This document shows positions 46,472 to 55,895 of a DNA stretch of 64,000 nucleotides, piece after piece. Location of the stretch: contig JANQRB010000139.1 in assembly GCA_028284775.1 (NCBI GenBank), positions 1-64,000 of the forward strand. Reading direction: 5' to 3'. Source of the stretch: Candidatus Kapaibacterium sp. Lineage in GTDB: Bacteria > Bacteroidota > Ignavibacteria > Kapaibacteriales > UBA7675. How positions within the stretch are numbered: the stretch's first letter is position 1; each line of letters starts with the position of its first letter. The notes under the pieces are model-generated. The model ran no database searches, was not told where the DNA came from, and saw only the letters and a list, made by a program, of their open reading frames with translations. Position numbers and translations under genes: made by a program.

Positions 46472-47476
46472 ATGCACTCACCCAGCATCCACCTGGTAAG
46501 CGGTTTTTTAGGCAGTGGTAAGACTTTATTTCTGCAGCAATTGTTGCAGCGGCCGATTGTTGGCTCCAAAAGTGCGGTTATTGTCAATGATTTCGGCGAT
46601 ACCGTTCTGGACTCATTTGTGTTGCGCCGTCAAAGTGTCGATCTCGTGGAATTGCCCGGTGGCTGTCTCTGCTGTTCGGCCATCGACAATTTCCGTGAAG
46701 TGTTTGAAATGTTGCTGGCCAAAAAGCCGGCACGAATTTTTATAGAAGCGACCGGCCTGGCGGATATTGGAGATCTTCGCAGCGATCTGGCAATGATGGG
46801 ACGGACCTTGCATTCGACCTTTTGTGTAGTTGACGCAGTGAATATCTTTCGATTACACGATCAATTTACGACTGTCGCGTCGCAGATCGAGTCCGCGGAT
46901 TTCCTCCTGATTGCTAAAAGCGACCTTCCGGAGGCCAAGGATTTCACTCGCATCACAGGCTTTCTCCGCGAACTCAACAGCAGAGCAATCATTTCGCAAT
47001 TACAGCACGGCCGCCTGCCCAATGATGTGCTGGTCACGGCGCTGGGCTCGGCGTCTCACTACCAGCCGCAGCGGTCGGAGCGTTCGCAGCATCTCTTTCG
47101 CGATCACATCGGCGTCTTCCGTATTCGGCTCCCCCGAAAGTTGAAACAGAGCGAATTGGACGAAGCACTCGCTCGTTTGCCAGCGTCGGTCGTCCGTGTC
47201 AAGGGAGTAGTCCGGATAGACGGTATGCAGCAACATCCCGGTCTCGAGGTGGCATCGGAACACGAGTCGACCGTATTAGTCAACTATGTCTGCGGCCGTT
47301 CCGAGCTCAGCCGACTGCCAGCAGACGAAGCAGCGCCCAGGCATTTTTCCCTGTTTGTGATTGGATTTAAGCTTGCAAGGGCCGAAATTGCCAGAGCTAT
47401 TGAAGGGCTGTCGGACGCGGACATCGAAGAGGGACGGCTGGCGCATACCTCCGATTCACGCGTTCCAACTCTCTAA
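46472..47476 (+). CDS. COG0523 (CobW/ZNG1-type) metal-handling GTPase
   Basis: 334 residues from ATG 46472; a TTG at 46424 is a weaker alternative. Walker A GFLGSGKTLFLQQLLQ, then the metal-binding CxCC (ELPGGCLCCSAI) that defines COG0523. Further G motifs: IEATGLADIG and LIAKSDLPEA. The C-terminal CobW_C domain is present (DHIGVFRIRLPRKLKQSELD; HFSLFVIGFKLARAEI). Known members deliver zinc, cobalt or iron to client enzymes using GTP. The client here is unknown. An ABC ATPase gene follows after 72 bases on the same strand. Confidence 0.9.
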   Translation: MHSPSIHLVSGFLGSGKTLFLQQLLQRPIVGSKSAVIVNDFGDTVLDSFVLRRQSVDLVELPGGCLCCSAIDNFREVFEMLLAKKPARIFIEATGLADIGDLRSDLAMMGRTLHSTFCVVDAVNIFRLHDQFTTVASQIESADFLLIAKSDLPEAKDFTRITGFLRELNSRAIISQLQHGRLPNDVLVTALGSASHYQPQRSERSQHLFRDHIGVFRIRLPRKLKQSELDEALARLPASVVRVKGVVRIDGMQQHPGLEVASEHESTVLVNYVCGRSELSRLPADEAAPRHFSLFVIGFKLARAEIARAIEGLSDADIEEGRLAHTSDSRVPTL

Positions 47477-47548
47477 AAGAGGATACTCCCTGGCTAGCGC
47501 TTCTCTCAATTTTCCTCGTCATTTGTCCTTCTGAATCCGCCCTTCGCT

Positions 47549-48199
47549 ATGAGCATATCGCTGAAAGCCCACGCGCTCGCCAAACAGTATTACCGCCGAA
47601 TGATTTTCCAGGGTATTGATCTGCAGGCCAAAGATGGTGATATCCTGGCGATTACGGGCCACAATGGCGCCGGCAAATCGACGCTGATCAAGATTCTGGC
47701 GGGAGTCCTCCCCGCTACCGCCGGCAGTGTCGTGATGCGGGTCGGCGAGCATGACGTAAGCGAAGAACAGCGCCCGAGCCATGTCGGCTTTGTGGCGCCC
47801 TATCTGGTCCTCTACGAAGAATTCAACGCTCTCGAATTGATGCGACTCATGGCTGGCCTGCGCGGCATTGCTTTCGATGCTGTCCTGGCGGGAGAGCTGC
47901 TGGATCGATTTGGGCTGGGGCGACGGGCGCGCAGGGAAGCGATCAGCGGGTATTCGTCGGGAATGAAGCAGCGCATGAAGTATGTCCTGGCGCTGCAGCA
48001 TCGGCCTCCCTTACTACTGCTGGACGAGCCGATGTCGAATCTTGACGGCGAGGGAATCGGAGCCGTACGCTTCATCATTAAAAATCATGCCGATGGCGGC
48101 GGCGCTGTCCTGCTGGCAACGAATGACGAACGTGATCTCGAGCTCTGCCATTCCAGCGTCGCCGTAGCGCCTTCAGTTCAAAATAAACGGATTCCATAA
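47549..48199 (+). CDS. ABC transporter ATP-binding subunit (CcmA-like)
   Basis: 216 residues. Walker A GHNGAGKSTLIKILAG, Q-loop region GFVAPYLVLYEEFNALE, signature YSSGMKQRMKYVLALQHRP, Walker B LLLLDEPMSNLD, H-loop replaced (LATNDERD has Asn where His is usual). Length and sequence resemble haem-exporter CcmA or small CcmA-type ATPases. No permease gene is adjacent; the next gene is convergent. The missing H-loop His may lower ATPase activity. Possibly co-transcribed with the COG0523 GTPase. Energises export by an unidentified membrane partner. Confidence 0.9.
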   Translation: MSISLKAHALAKQYYRRMIFQGIDLQAKDGDILAITGHNGAGKSTLIKILAGVLPATAGSVVMRVGEHDVSEEQRPSHVGFVAPYLVLYEEFNALELMRLMAGLRGIAFDAVLAGELLDRFGLGRRARREAISGYSSGMKQRMKYVLALQHRPPLLLLDEPMSNLDGEGIGAVRFIIKNHADGGGAVLLATNDERDLELCHSSVAVAPSVQNKRIP

Positions 48200-48200
48200 T

Positions 48201-48236
48201 AAAAAAACCGGGGCAGCAGAATGCCGCGCCCGGTTT
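48201..48236. terminator. bidirectional terminator between convergent genes
   Basis: AAACCGGG and CCCGGTTT arms, with an A7 run before and a T-rich stretch after. It lies directly after the ABC gene stop and 22 bases from the DUF1573 stop. Confidence 0.85.
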
Positions 48237-48257
48237 GTTTCTTCTTGCGCAGGGAGA

Positions 48258-48971
48258 TCAGTCGATAAAGACCTTGGATTTTTCGGGCTCCTTAACGTTG
48301 CCGTACCCCTTGACTTCCACCTTGTCATATTCGGGATGATCCGAGTTCATCGTGATCGTAGCCGAAAAATAACCCTTCTTCTGGGGTACAACTGTCGCAA
48401 CGACATCCAGCGATCCTCCGGCCTTCAAGGTAGCCGTTTTGCCGATGTTCAGCGTGACGCCACTGTCGGTGACGATGTCGGACAGCTTGACATCCCGCTT
48501 GGAAGTATTTCTGATGGTCACGTTGGCCGTCGCTTTCTGACCTGTCTCCATATCGTTGAAATAGAGATATCGCGGCGAGACCTGAATCGGCCGATTGATA
48601 TTGGCTTTCAGATAAAGTATCGTCTTGGCATTCTCAACGTCGTTGCTCGTAATGGTGATACTCTTTTGAATCGGCCCGGACGAGTTGTTGACCCGCAGCG
48701 TGACATCGATTTTTGTCTTTTCGCCGGGTTGCAGACGATCTTTCTCCAGGGGCGCGGTCGTACAGCCGCAGCCGGGTTTAACCTTCGAAATAATCAGTTC
48801 TTTGTCGCCGACATTTTTTAAATAAACTTCGGCTTCCAAAGGTGATTGTTTGGGGCCAACGACACCCCAGTCATAGGTGTTACCGCCTTCGATTTCCAGC
48901 TTCGGCTGTGCCAGCAATGCCGTAGTAGCTCCAAGCACCACGAATGCCGCCATCAATAAAGCGCGTTTCAT
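48258..48971 (-). CDS. DUF1573 secreted/periplasmic protein
   Basis: 237 residues from ATG 48971, with GAGGA six bases upstream; ATG 48977 would overlap that site. Signal peptide MKRALLMAAFVVLGATTALL ends near AQPKLE. The DUF1573 motif is clear (NTYDWGVVGPKQSPLEAEVY; LKNVGDKELIISKVKPGCGC; TTAPLEKDRLQPGEKTKIDV). A second ASH/Ig-like repeat follows (VTIRNTSKRDVKLSDIVTD). These beta-sandwich proteins are common in Bacteroidota, with unknown function. The CGC pair could form a disulfide. It is upstream of nothing on its own strand. Confidence 0.9.
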   Translation of the reverse strand: MKRALLMAAFVVLGATTALLAQPKLEIEGGNTYDWGVVGPKQSPLEAEVYLKNVGDKELIISKVKPGCGCTTAPLEKDRLQPGEKTKIDVTLRVNNSSGPIQKSITITSNDVENAKTILYLKANINRPIQVSPRYLYFNDMETGQKATANVTIRNTSKRDVKLSDIVTDSGVTLNIGKTATLKAGGSLDVVATVVPQKKGYFSATITMNSDHPEYDKVEVKGYGNVKEPEKSKVFID

Positions 48972-49140
48972 GATCATTCCTCAAAATTGTGAACTGTACA
49001 TCATAGAGTTTGGTTTTCTGCGCAATAACCGCGGATTCAGGCGAAGCAGAACTCCGATCGCGCGGCTTGTTTTGCGAATCTTGAGCCTAAGACGAGCTGA
49101 CCGATGCAAAGGTTTACGTCATGCCGCGCTTTGGGCGACT

Positions 49141-49989
49141 TCAGGGCATGCCGTACAACAGGTTGATCTGCAGACCGAGTCCACTGGCCTTCCAGGCAGC
49201 GTCGCGCGCCTGGTCCAGCAGCGGAACCGTCAGCAGCAGCGAAGGATTGGCGTAAAAGCCGCGCGCCAACGGCAGGTCGATACCGATGAGAAAAACGGCA
49301 TTCAGTTTCAAGCCCGCCATCGCCGTCAGATTACCGATAACTTCCCGTTCCTGAAGCAATTGACCGCCGTCATCGAAGAAGGCCTCGGGCGGGTTCGTAA
49401 TTTTTTGAACTTCCCTGACTGACTCGCTAAGAAGCAGTCCCGCCTCAAGGCCGCCGGCGACACTGAAAAACGAGTCAAACAGACGTTGTTTGGCGTAACA
49501 ATCGATAAGCAGATAGTAGTTAACGGCGCTGAATTCCAGTTCAGTGAGAATATCACCGATTTCCTGATGCGGTTGTGGCGGCAGCTCTTCGCTGGCCGAG
49601 AATGAGAGCCGTTCGAATCGAAGCCCCAGATTAAATGCCAGGCTTTCGCTGTACCAATGCTCTGCCCGCAGTCCAAAGGCCAGCGCTTCCCCGGCGCCGT
49701 CGTCAAAGCGACCGCAGTCCTGGCAAACGATTTCATCGCGGATAATATCGCGGCGCTTTTCGTCATGGGCGAGCAGTCCGGCATAATCTAGCAGGTTGCC
49801 GCTCGCGCTGAATCCGAGGAACAAGGTGGGATAGTCCGAAGGCATACGCGCCGAATACTGCCAGTTGAAGCCTTGTGCCTTCAGGTCCGGCCGGCCGCCG
49901 AGGCCCAGTGCCAGAACAATAAGCACGAGGAGGAGCGGCAGGAACTGCTGTTTATCGATTGGGCGTTCTTTGCGAGCGAGCTGCGGCAT
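49141..49989 (-). CDS. outer-membrane beta-barrel protein of unknown function
   Basis: 282 residues from ATG 49989; the long frame to 50367 is an artefact overlapping the giant upstream gene. A signal-like segment is at ~16-37 (FLPLLLVLIVLALGLGGRPD, cleaved near LKAQGF). Twelve or so amphipathic strands follow, for example GLRAEHWYSESLAFNLGLRF, VNYYLLIDCYAKQRLFDSFF and AMAGLKLNAVFLIGIDLPLA. A short cysteine pair IVCQDCG is seen. No plug or TonB box is visible. Its start is 11 bases after the stop of the 1227-residue cargo on the same strand, so they form an operon and may act together at the surface. Confidence 0.75.
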   Translation of the reverse strand: MPQLARKERPIDKQQFLPLLLVLIVLALGLGGRPDLKAQGFNWQYSARMPSDYPTLFLGFSASGNLLDYAGLLAHDEKRRDIIRDEIVCQDCGRFDDGAGEALAFGLRAEHWYSESLAFNLGLRFERLSFSASEELPPQPHQEIGDILTELEFSAVNYYLLIDCYAKQRLFDSFFSVAGGLEAGLLLSESVREVQKITNPPEAFFDDGGQLLQEREVIGNLTAMAGLKLNAVFLIGIDLPLARGFYANPSLLLTVPLLDQARDAAWKASGLGLQINLLYGMP

Positions 49990-50000
49990 GTAATTCAGTA

Positions 50001-53000
50001 TCAACGCGTTTTTAATAACTGACGCGTCGCCGAAAAAATCCCGGCGCGCATTGTGTAAAAGTACATTCCGGGCGGTAAATCGGCGGCGGGGATGCGCGCG
50101 CGATAGACGCCGGCGGGATGCAGTGCGTCGGCGACAACGAAGACGATCTCGCCACGCGAATTGAACATGAGAATCTCTACTGATGTCTGAAAGGCAACGG
50201 CATATTCGAGCTCGGTTTCGTCGATAACCGGATGCGGCTGCGAGATGCCGAGGCGAAAACGCTGAGCGCTGCCCGTCGGAACCGTCAGAACGTGAATCCC
50301 GCAGACGGAATCGGCAACAAAGATCGAGGCGCTGCCGGTAGTATCGACGGCAAGTATACTGCTGCAATTCATGTCGCCAATGCTGAATTCGTCGAAGGCG
50401 AGCGGCGTAAAGGCTTGATCGCCTACAAAAGTCGTAAAGAACAAGACGATCAGGCTATCGCTCGGCACAAAATTCGTTTCGGATGCCAGGTTGATGACAA
50501 GGCGATCAGGGTCGGCCTCGGGCTGGACGATAATATTATCGGGGTCGACGGCTGCCAGTGCGGTGCCGGCGATTGAAAAGCCATCGTAGCGCAGAAGGCT
50601 CTGATTATAGTGCAGACTCAGGGCCAGGGATGACGCAAAACGAAGAGCGCCGCCACTGCCGACTTCATCGAGTGTAATCGGTAGAGCAATACGACTGCCG
50701 GGGCGCGCGCGCAATTCCGGTGGCATTGTAACGGTGATTGCCGGCGCGCTGAGGCCCACGCCGCGGAGCGGCAAGTTCACGGTGGAATCAGGACAGCCGG
50801 CATTGGTTTTCAATCGTAAGCTGGCCTGCAGTTCGCCGACTTCCTGCGGCAGAAACGCCATCCAGATTGTATCGCAATTACCGCCGCCGGGAACGGTAAA
50901 TCGCCGCTTTGACTGAAGTTCGAAATGCGTCGGCGGCTCGACCCTGACTTCCTCGATTTCAAGATCCTGGTTGCCGTCGTTACAAATTTCGATTGGCAGC
51001 AAGCGTTGACGGCCGCAGTTAGAAATGACAAGCGCCGAGTCAAAATCGACCGCGCCTTCACTGAGCCCCGGAGCGCGGGCGGCGAAGAGCGGCGCCGTGA
51101 CGAAGGCCTGGAATTGAATCCGTACGATTCGTTTTTCCTCCGGCGCCCCGCAGACCCGGTCGGCGATGTCGCTGCGAATTTCCAGCTCAACTCTATGCTG
51201 CCCCGTGCTGCGCGGCAAAAAGACGGCCTGGAGAGCTTCCGATGACTCGCCAACGCCGATACGCGTGCCGTTACGCGGCAGATTGTTGAAGCTGAAATCA
51301 TTTTCGAGTTCCAGCGTTCGCTGCGTGATGCGTTCGATGCCGAAAATAAAATTGCTAAGATTCAATAGGGGAAAGCTGCATGCCAAACTTTGGTTGCAGA
51401 GCGCTACTTCTCCGAAATCGATGATCGCCAGATCACCCTCATAGCGTAACTCGCAGGTTCCGGCAGGCTCGACTCTCTCCACCAGCACTGTCTGTTGCAC
51501 GCCAAAGCCGCGAACCTGTACTCGTGTGGTTTCCGGTCGGGCCGGATTACCGCTTTCGTGATAGATCACTTCGTACTCGGCCAGATCGGGCCCCAGATCG
51601 CGCGGCTGATAATCGATGGCAATCGGTATCGTGGCATCGGCTTCGATGCGCGGCGGCGGCAATCCGCCGGAATTCTTGCGCATCCCAGTGGCGGATCCGT
51701 CAATATTGCGGTCGATTAATTGATCGCTGCTGACGTCCACCGCTGTCCCGCAATTGGCCAGCTCGAGCGCTTTGCTTTTGCTGCTGTCCAGGTACACAAG
51801 CCCCATATCGAGCACGGGCGGTTTACCGATCAGCAGCAGATCGGTCTTGAAAACGCGCAGAAAAAATCGTTTTTCAATGAAGCTGCTCGGATCGCATTTG
51901 TTAGTCAGACGAAGCGTAAAAATGGCTTCTTTCTGTCCGAAACGCGATTCGCCCGGCGCCAGAATGTCATTCAAACCATTAAAAATAATCGGAAAGCGGC
52001 GTTCCGAATGCGAGCCGAACTGGTTGGACGGACGGCGATCGATTTCGCGCGGATCGAGCAGGAATTGCTCGTCATCGAAGTGCAGAGCGCGCGTCAACCC
52101 GCCGTTGACTCTTCCATCCTCCAGGATATAGCCCTGGTCGGCTCGTTTGTCTCTCGGCAGGAGCCATTCCATGTTGCCGTAATTGCGCACGGTGAGAAAG
52201 AGGGTGTCGATCTGATTTTCACATTGAATGCCAAAGTCGAGCGTATCGACGCTGTCGCCGCGTTGTTGCCAGTCGAAATAAACGAAGAGCGAATCAAAAT
52301 AGGAATAGCCGAGCAGGGCGAGCCGATACGGCTGAATATTCGCGCCGGTCACTACCAGGGTGTCACGAAAAAAACCGATGCCGCGCGGTGCAAAACGCAG
52401 ATCAATGGCGGCGCTCTCGCCCCGTCCGAAACTGCGCGGATCCGCTCCCCAGCTCGCGCTGGCAAAGAAGGGCGGCGCAAGCCCTTCCAGCCGTACCTGT
52501 TCTGCCGGTTCGTCACTGACGCCGCGTACGAAAAGGCGGCGTCGCAATTCATCGTCACGCTGCACACAGTCCAGATCAACGAAGGTGAGAGCCTCGCCGC
52601 CCGTCTCTTCTTCTGTGACTTCAAGAGCGGCGGTAGTTCCTTCACCGCGCAGAATGAAATCGAATGACTGCTGTGCTTCGTTATTCTGGGTCGGATCGTT
52701 ACAGATAATATGCAGTTGAAGCTCATGCCGTCCGCTGCGCTGGGGCTGGTACTCCAGGGTCAGACGCAGCTCTTCGCCGCTGCCGGGGCCGGCGATATTG
52801 ACCGCGGCATCAATTCGTCGGCCATCGGAACGCGACAGACGAAATTGCGCCAGGTCGTCGGAGGTGGCATCGACTTCGATACGCTCGATTTCCAGCGACT
52901 CGAGACCACGATTGCGAAGCAGCCGTTCGACCAGCAGGCCGTCGCTCCCGACGAGTACCGTGCCGAAATTGATGCGCTCCGCGTGACGAACGCTGTGACC

Positions 53001-53684
53001 GGCGCCACCAGGCACTTCGTCACTGATGATACGTTCCCCATTCGAATCGTCAACAATCAACAATTCCGGTGATACGCGCCGAATTTCAACTTCGAACTGT
53101 GTCGGTGAATCACCGTTGAAATTGTCATTGTACGGCAGGCAGCCTTCGCGACAGCGCTCGGCATCAAAGCGGTCCACCATCATAAATTCGGCGACGCGAT
53201 CCGAGCCGATTACATCGAGCGTGTAAACGTGATCGGGGTTATAGACATCAGGCTGTGGCCGGAAGCGAAATCGTTTCATGGCCGCCGCATTGCTGACCTC
53301 AAGTTTATCCAGACGGTTGCCTTCGTCGCTCAGAGCATTCGTTGCAAAATAAATGTCGCAGGTTCCCTCGTCCGCCAGGCGCGCGCAGTACTCACCGAAG
53401 CCGTTTTCATCATCGCTCAAGGGCAGGCGGGGCGTCGGCAGATTGTTGATTTCACCCAGCGCAAAACGGGCGTCGGCAATCATCCGCAGGTCGGAACCGG
53501 CATCGCCGAGCGAACCGGAGCCACGCACGGTCCAGCGATACACAGTATTATCCCAGTGAAAATAGTTCGAGCTGAAGACGAAGGGTTCGTTGGCGGGAAC
53601 AAGTACGAGGTCAAGTGGTTGGGCATCCAGCGAGCCGGCCAGCAGCATTAACATAAGGAACAATTGCGGACACCTGCGTTTCAT
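50001..53684 (-). CDS. giant secreted T9SS cargo with ASH/HYDIN-type repeats and cohesin-like domain
   Basis: 1227 residues from ATG 53684, with GAGAAGGG just upstream. Signal peptide MKRRCPQLFLMLMLLAGSLD. Repeated ASH/HYDIN (choice-of-anchor D) beta-sandwich modules run from ~240 to ~1000. They show NRGLESLEIERIEV, LTLEYQPQRSGRHELQLHII, IDLRFAPRGIGFFRDTLVV, LLNLSNFIFGIERI and CNDGNQDLEIEEVRV patterns. A cohesin-like domain is at ~1005-1130 (VTMPPELRARPGSRIALPIT; ALSLHYNQSLLRYDGF). The end is a T9SS sorting domain with QPHPV in place of PNP (LGISQPHPVIDETELEYA, then PPGMYFYTMRAG). Expected to be a long rod-like surface or matrix protein. Operon with the barrel gene 11 bases downstream. Confidence 0.92.
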   Translation of the reverse strand: MKRRCPQLFLMLMLLAGSLDAQPLDLVLVPANEPFVFSSNYFHWDNTVYRWTVRGSGSLGDAGSDLRMIADARFALGEINNLPTPRLPLSDDENGFGEYCARLADEGTCDIYFATNALSDEGNRLDKLEVSNAAAMKRFRFRPQPDVYNPDHVYTLDVIGSDRVAEFMMVDRFDAERCREGCLPYNDNFNGDSPTQFEVEIRRVSPELLIVDDSNGERIISDEVPGGAGHSVRHAERINFGTVLVGSDGLLVERLLRNRGLESLEIERIEVDATSDDLAQFRLSRSDGRRIDAAVNIAGPGSGEELRLTLEYQPQRSGRHELQLHIICNDPTQNNEAQQSFDFILRGEGTTAALEVTEEETGGEALTFVDLDCVQRDDELRRRLFVRGVSDEPAEQVRLEGLAPPFFASASWGADPRSFGRGESAAIDLRFAPRGIGFFRDTLVVTGANIQPYRLALLGYSYFDSLFVYFDWQQRGDSVDTLDFGIQCENQIDTLFLTVRNYGNMEWLLPRDKRADQGYILEDGRVNGGLTRALHFDDEQFLLDPREIDRRPSNQFGSHSERRFPIIFNGLNDILAPGESRFGQKEAIFTLRLTNKCDPSSFIEKRFFLRVFKTDLLLIGKPPVLDMGLVYLDSSKSKALELANCGTAVDVSSDQLIDRNIDGSATGMRKNSGGLPPPRIEADATIPIAIDYQPRDLGPDLAEYEVIYHESGNPARPETTRVQVRGFGVQQTVLVERVEPAGTCELRYEGDLAIIDFGEVALCNQSLACSFPLLNLSNFIFGIERITQRTLELENDFSFNNLPRNGTRIGVGESSEALQAVFLPRSTGQHRVELEIRSDIADRVCGAPEEKRIVRIQFQAFVTAPLFAARAPGLSEGAVDFDSALVISNCGRQRLLPIEICNDGNQDLEIEEVRVEPPTHFELQSKRRFTVPGGGNCDTIWMAFLPQEVGELQASLRLKTNAGCPDSTVNLPLRGVGLSAPAITVTMPPELRARPGSRIALPITLDEVGSGGALRFASSLALSLHYNQSLLRYDGFSIAGTALAAVDPDNIIVQPEADPDRLVINLASETNFVPSDSLIVLFFTTFVGDQAFTPLAFDEFSIGDMNCSSILAVDTTGSASIFVADSVCGIHVLTVPTGSAQRFRLGISQPHPVIDETELEYAVAFQTSVEILMFNSRGEIVFVVADALHPAGVYRARIPAADLPPGMYFYTMRAGIFSATRQLLKTR

Positions 53685-53785
53685 ACCCTTCTCAGACAAT
53701 CAAACAGGAAATTGGTCCCAAAAAAAGCAGTAACAGTCTTATGTGTTCCCCGCTGCTCGGAGCCCCGGTTCGAGATCCGGACTGC

Positions 53786-53806
53786 TCGCGAAAAGTTTTG
53801 TAATTT
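53786..53806 (+). promoter_or_regulatory. murI upstream element shared with proS
   Basis: TCGCGAAAA (53786-53794), four bases, then TGTAATTT (53799-53806), ending eight bases before the ATG. A near copy (TCGCGAAAA, three bases, TGTAATTT) is 56 bases before proS. If TGTAAT acts as a -10, the murI transcript would be leaderless or nearly so. Confidence 0.3.
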
Positions 53807-53814
53807 AGCGGTAT

Positions 53815-54636
53815 ATGCAGCAAGATACAAGTCCCATCGGGGTCTTCGATTCAGGCGTCGGCGGTCTGACCGTCCTGCGGGAAATACGACGTTTGCTACC
53901 TGCCAATCCGCTGATCTATTTCGGAGATACCGCGCGCGTTCCTTACGGTACCAAGTCGCCGCTCACTGTCCGCCGCTATGCCCGCCAATGCACGCAGTTT
54001 TTACTCGATCAATCCGTGTCGCTCATCATAGTGGCATGTAATACAGCCTCTGCACTGGCCCTCGACGCCATCAAAGACCTAGCGACCGTACCGGTTATCG
54101 ACGTGATCGATCCGGCGGTCCGCGCCGCGTTGCGCAGCAGTTCCAACCGGCACATCGGCGTGCTCGGCACCAGAGCCACAATCGCCAGCGGTGCCTATCA
54201 GCAAGCGCTCCGGGCAGCACAACCCGCGCCGGACGTCACGGCGGAAGCCTGCGGCCTGTTCGTCTCCCTGGCAGAGGAAGGCTGGCACGACCATCCGGCG
54301 ACATTGATGGTTGCGCAGGAATACCTGGGCCGGCTGAAACGTGAAGAGGTGGACACGGTTATCCTGGGCTGCACGCACTTTCCGCTGCTGACGGCTGTGA
54401 TCCAGAAAGTACTGCCCGCTGCGACGCTCATCAACTCGGGACGCGAAGCGGCGCTCGCGGCGGCGGACCTGCTTGACGGCGGTAGCAAGGACCGACACTA
54501 TCCCTCGGCGGTCGAGGCCCCGATCGTCTGTAATGTCAGTGACAAACCTCAGACTTTTGCGGCAATAGCGGCACGCTTCCTCGGTTATCCCCTGCACGAC
54601 ATCACCACGATTGAGCTAGATGAACATTACAGCTAG
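53815..54636 (+). CDS. murI: glutamate racemase
   Basis: 273 residues. Makes D-glutamate for peptidoglycan. The two catalytic cysteines are present: Cys75 (IIVACNTASALALDAI) and Cys187 (VILGCTHFPLLTAVI). Also FDSGVGGLTVLREIRRLLPA and FGDTARVPYGTKS. Starts shortly after the TGTAATTT element and has no strong Shine-Dalgarno sequence (GCGGTATATG). Single gene, diverging from the giant cargo operon. Confidence 0.97.
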   Translation: MQQDTSPIGVFDSGVGGLTVLREIRRLLPANPLIYFGDTARVPYGTKSPLTVRRYARQCTQFLLDQSVSLIIVACNTASALALDAIKDLATVPVIDVIDPAVRAALRSSSNRHIGVLGTRATIASGAYQQALRAAQPAPDVTAEACGLFVSLAEEGWHDHPATLMVAQEYLGRLKREEVDTVILGCTHFPLLTAVIQKVLPAATLINSGREAALAAADLLDGGSKDRHYPSAVEAPIVCNVSDKPQTFAAIAARFLGYPLHDITTIELDEHYS

Positions 54637-54926
54637 GCGTCCCCCCGGGAATCTTCCCTCCCGACCGCCGGATTTTGTTTTGAACTGCGGCATTTTGTCG
54701 CAATTTTGCCGCGCATTAGTCTACAACAGCGGGAATATACCGGAGCCCCTTTATCGTAGTTTGCGTTTCGGCGACGATGATAACTCGAGAGGATGCTGCT
54801 TCCCACAGGGCCGACGAATCGCGAAAGCGGCGGATTCGTGCCGCAGATGCGGGGCAAACCATCAAGTTGCGTCATCGCAATGTGCCGACCGGATGAAGAG
54901 GTATTTACAACAATATCAACGGAAGT

Positions 54927-55817
54927 ATGGAAGCGGGCTCGGAACAGCACAGTCTGGCGGAACAGATCGAACAACTAGGCAATAAGATTGCCAGTGATTT
55001 TCTTGAAACGGTGGAGATGCTCAGCGCCGTGGCCGCTGCCCGCGAGCAGTACTACGATTCCAGTCACAGCCGCTTTGTGGCTGGCAACGCAGCCAGACTG
55101 GCACGCAACCTGGGCATGAATGCGGCTGAAGTCGAGGAGATTCGCATCGCCGGTCTGCTGCACGATGTCGGTAAAATCAGCCTGCCGGATCGAATCCTCG
55201 CCAAGCGCACGACCGAAATGCTGCCGGCGGAGTTCGATGCCTACGTGCGCCACCCGGAAGCCGGAATGCGCCTTCTGGAATGCCACGCTAAGTTTGTCTC
55301 GATCGCCGAGATAATCTTCCAACATCACGAACGACTGGATGGCTCGGGCTTTCCGCGTCACCTGCGCGAGAGTGCGATTCATCCCGGCGCTCGAATCATT
55401 GCTGTCGTGAATCTGTACCACAATGCCATGTTCCGCCGCGCCAAACACCGTGACGAAATTGACACCGCCGCCGCCCAGTTAACGAGTACTTCCGGTTACC
55501 TGCAATCAACGCAGCATCGCTACGGACAGTTAATGAACCAGATCAACCGTAAAGCGGGCGTATTATACGACCGCAAAGTCGTTGACAGCTTTACGGCAAT
55601 GATGGAAGCCGAAAGAAAAAGTCTGGGCGACCAGGTTGTGAAGCGTCTCGCCAGCAATCAATTGCGGCCGGGAATGAAGCTGGCCGAAGATTACTACACT
55701 TCGTACGGATTACTGGTGGCGGCCCGCGGCGACAGCCTCACCGAAACGTCGATCGATTCGTTGCTCCGATTTGCGGAGTTGGGTGAAATTCCCGTAAAAG
55801 TGCTTGTAATTGACTAA
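54927..55817 (+). CDS. HD-GYP-type phosphohydrolase
   Basis: 296 residues. HD motif at 79-80 (AGLLHDVGKISLPDRIL), and HHERLDGSGFP at 133-143. The canonical HD-GYP signature is HHExxDGxGYP; here Tyr is Phe. HD-GYP proteins degrade cyclic-di-GMP (or act on related nucleotides). No receiver or membrane sensor precedes the domain; ~30 N-terminal residues are helical. The C-terminal ~90 residues are a small extra domain (NQLRPGMKLAEDYYTSYGLL), seen in many stand-alone HD-GYP proteins. Cytoplasmic; partner unknown. The response regulator at 58118 could signal with it, but the ABC permease genes lie between. Confidence 0.9.
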   Translation: MEAGSEQHSLAEQIEQLGNKIASDFLETVEMLSAVAAAREQYYDSSHSRFVAGNAARLARNLGMNAAEVEEIRIAGLLHDVGKISLPDRILAKRTTEMLPAEFDAYVRHPEAGMRLLECHAKFVSIAEIIFQHHERLDGSGFPRHLRESAIHPGARIIAVVNLYHNAMFRRAKHRDEIDTAAAQLTSTSGYLQSTQHRYGQLMNQINRKAGVLYDRKVVDSFTAMMEAERKSLGDQVVKRLASNQLRPGMKLAEDYYTSYGLLVAARGDSLTETSIDSLLRFAELGEIPVKVLVID

Positions 55818-55895
55818 AATTGTAAGTCGATAGATCATGGTTATGTTAAACTGACTGCCTATGCGGCAGCGGCATTGTTGACCGGTTCGGCCTTT

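Noticed and set aside
49990..50367. 126-residue extension of the outer-membrane barrel gene
   Set aside because: Falls inside the giant cargo gene in another frame and is Arg/Cys-rich; ATG 49989 gives a signal peptide.
54620..54985. open frames on both strands between murI and the HD-GYP gene
   Set aside because: Overlap the ends of real genes and have no recognisable features.
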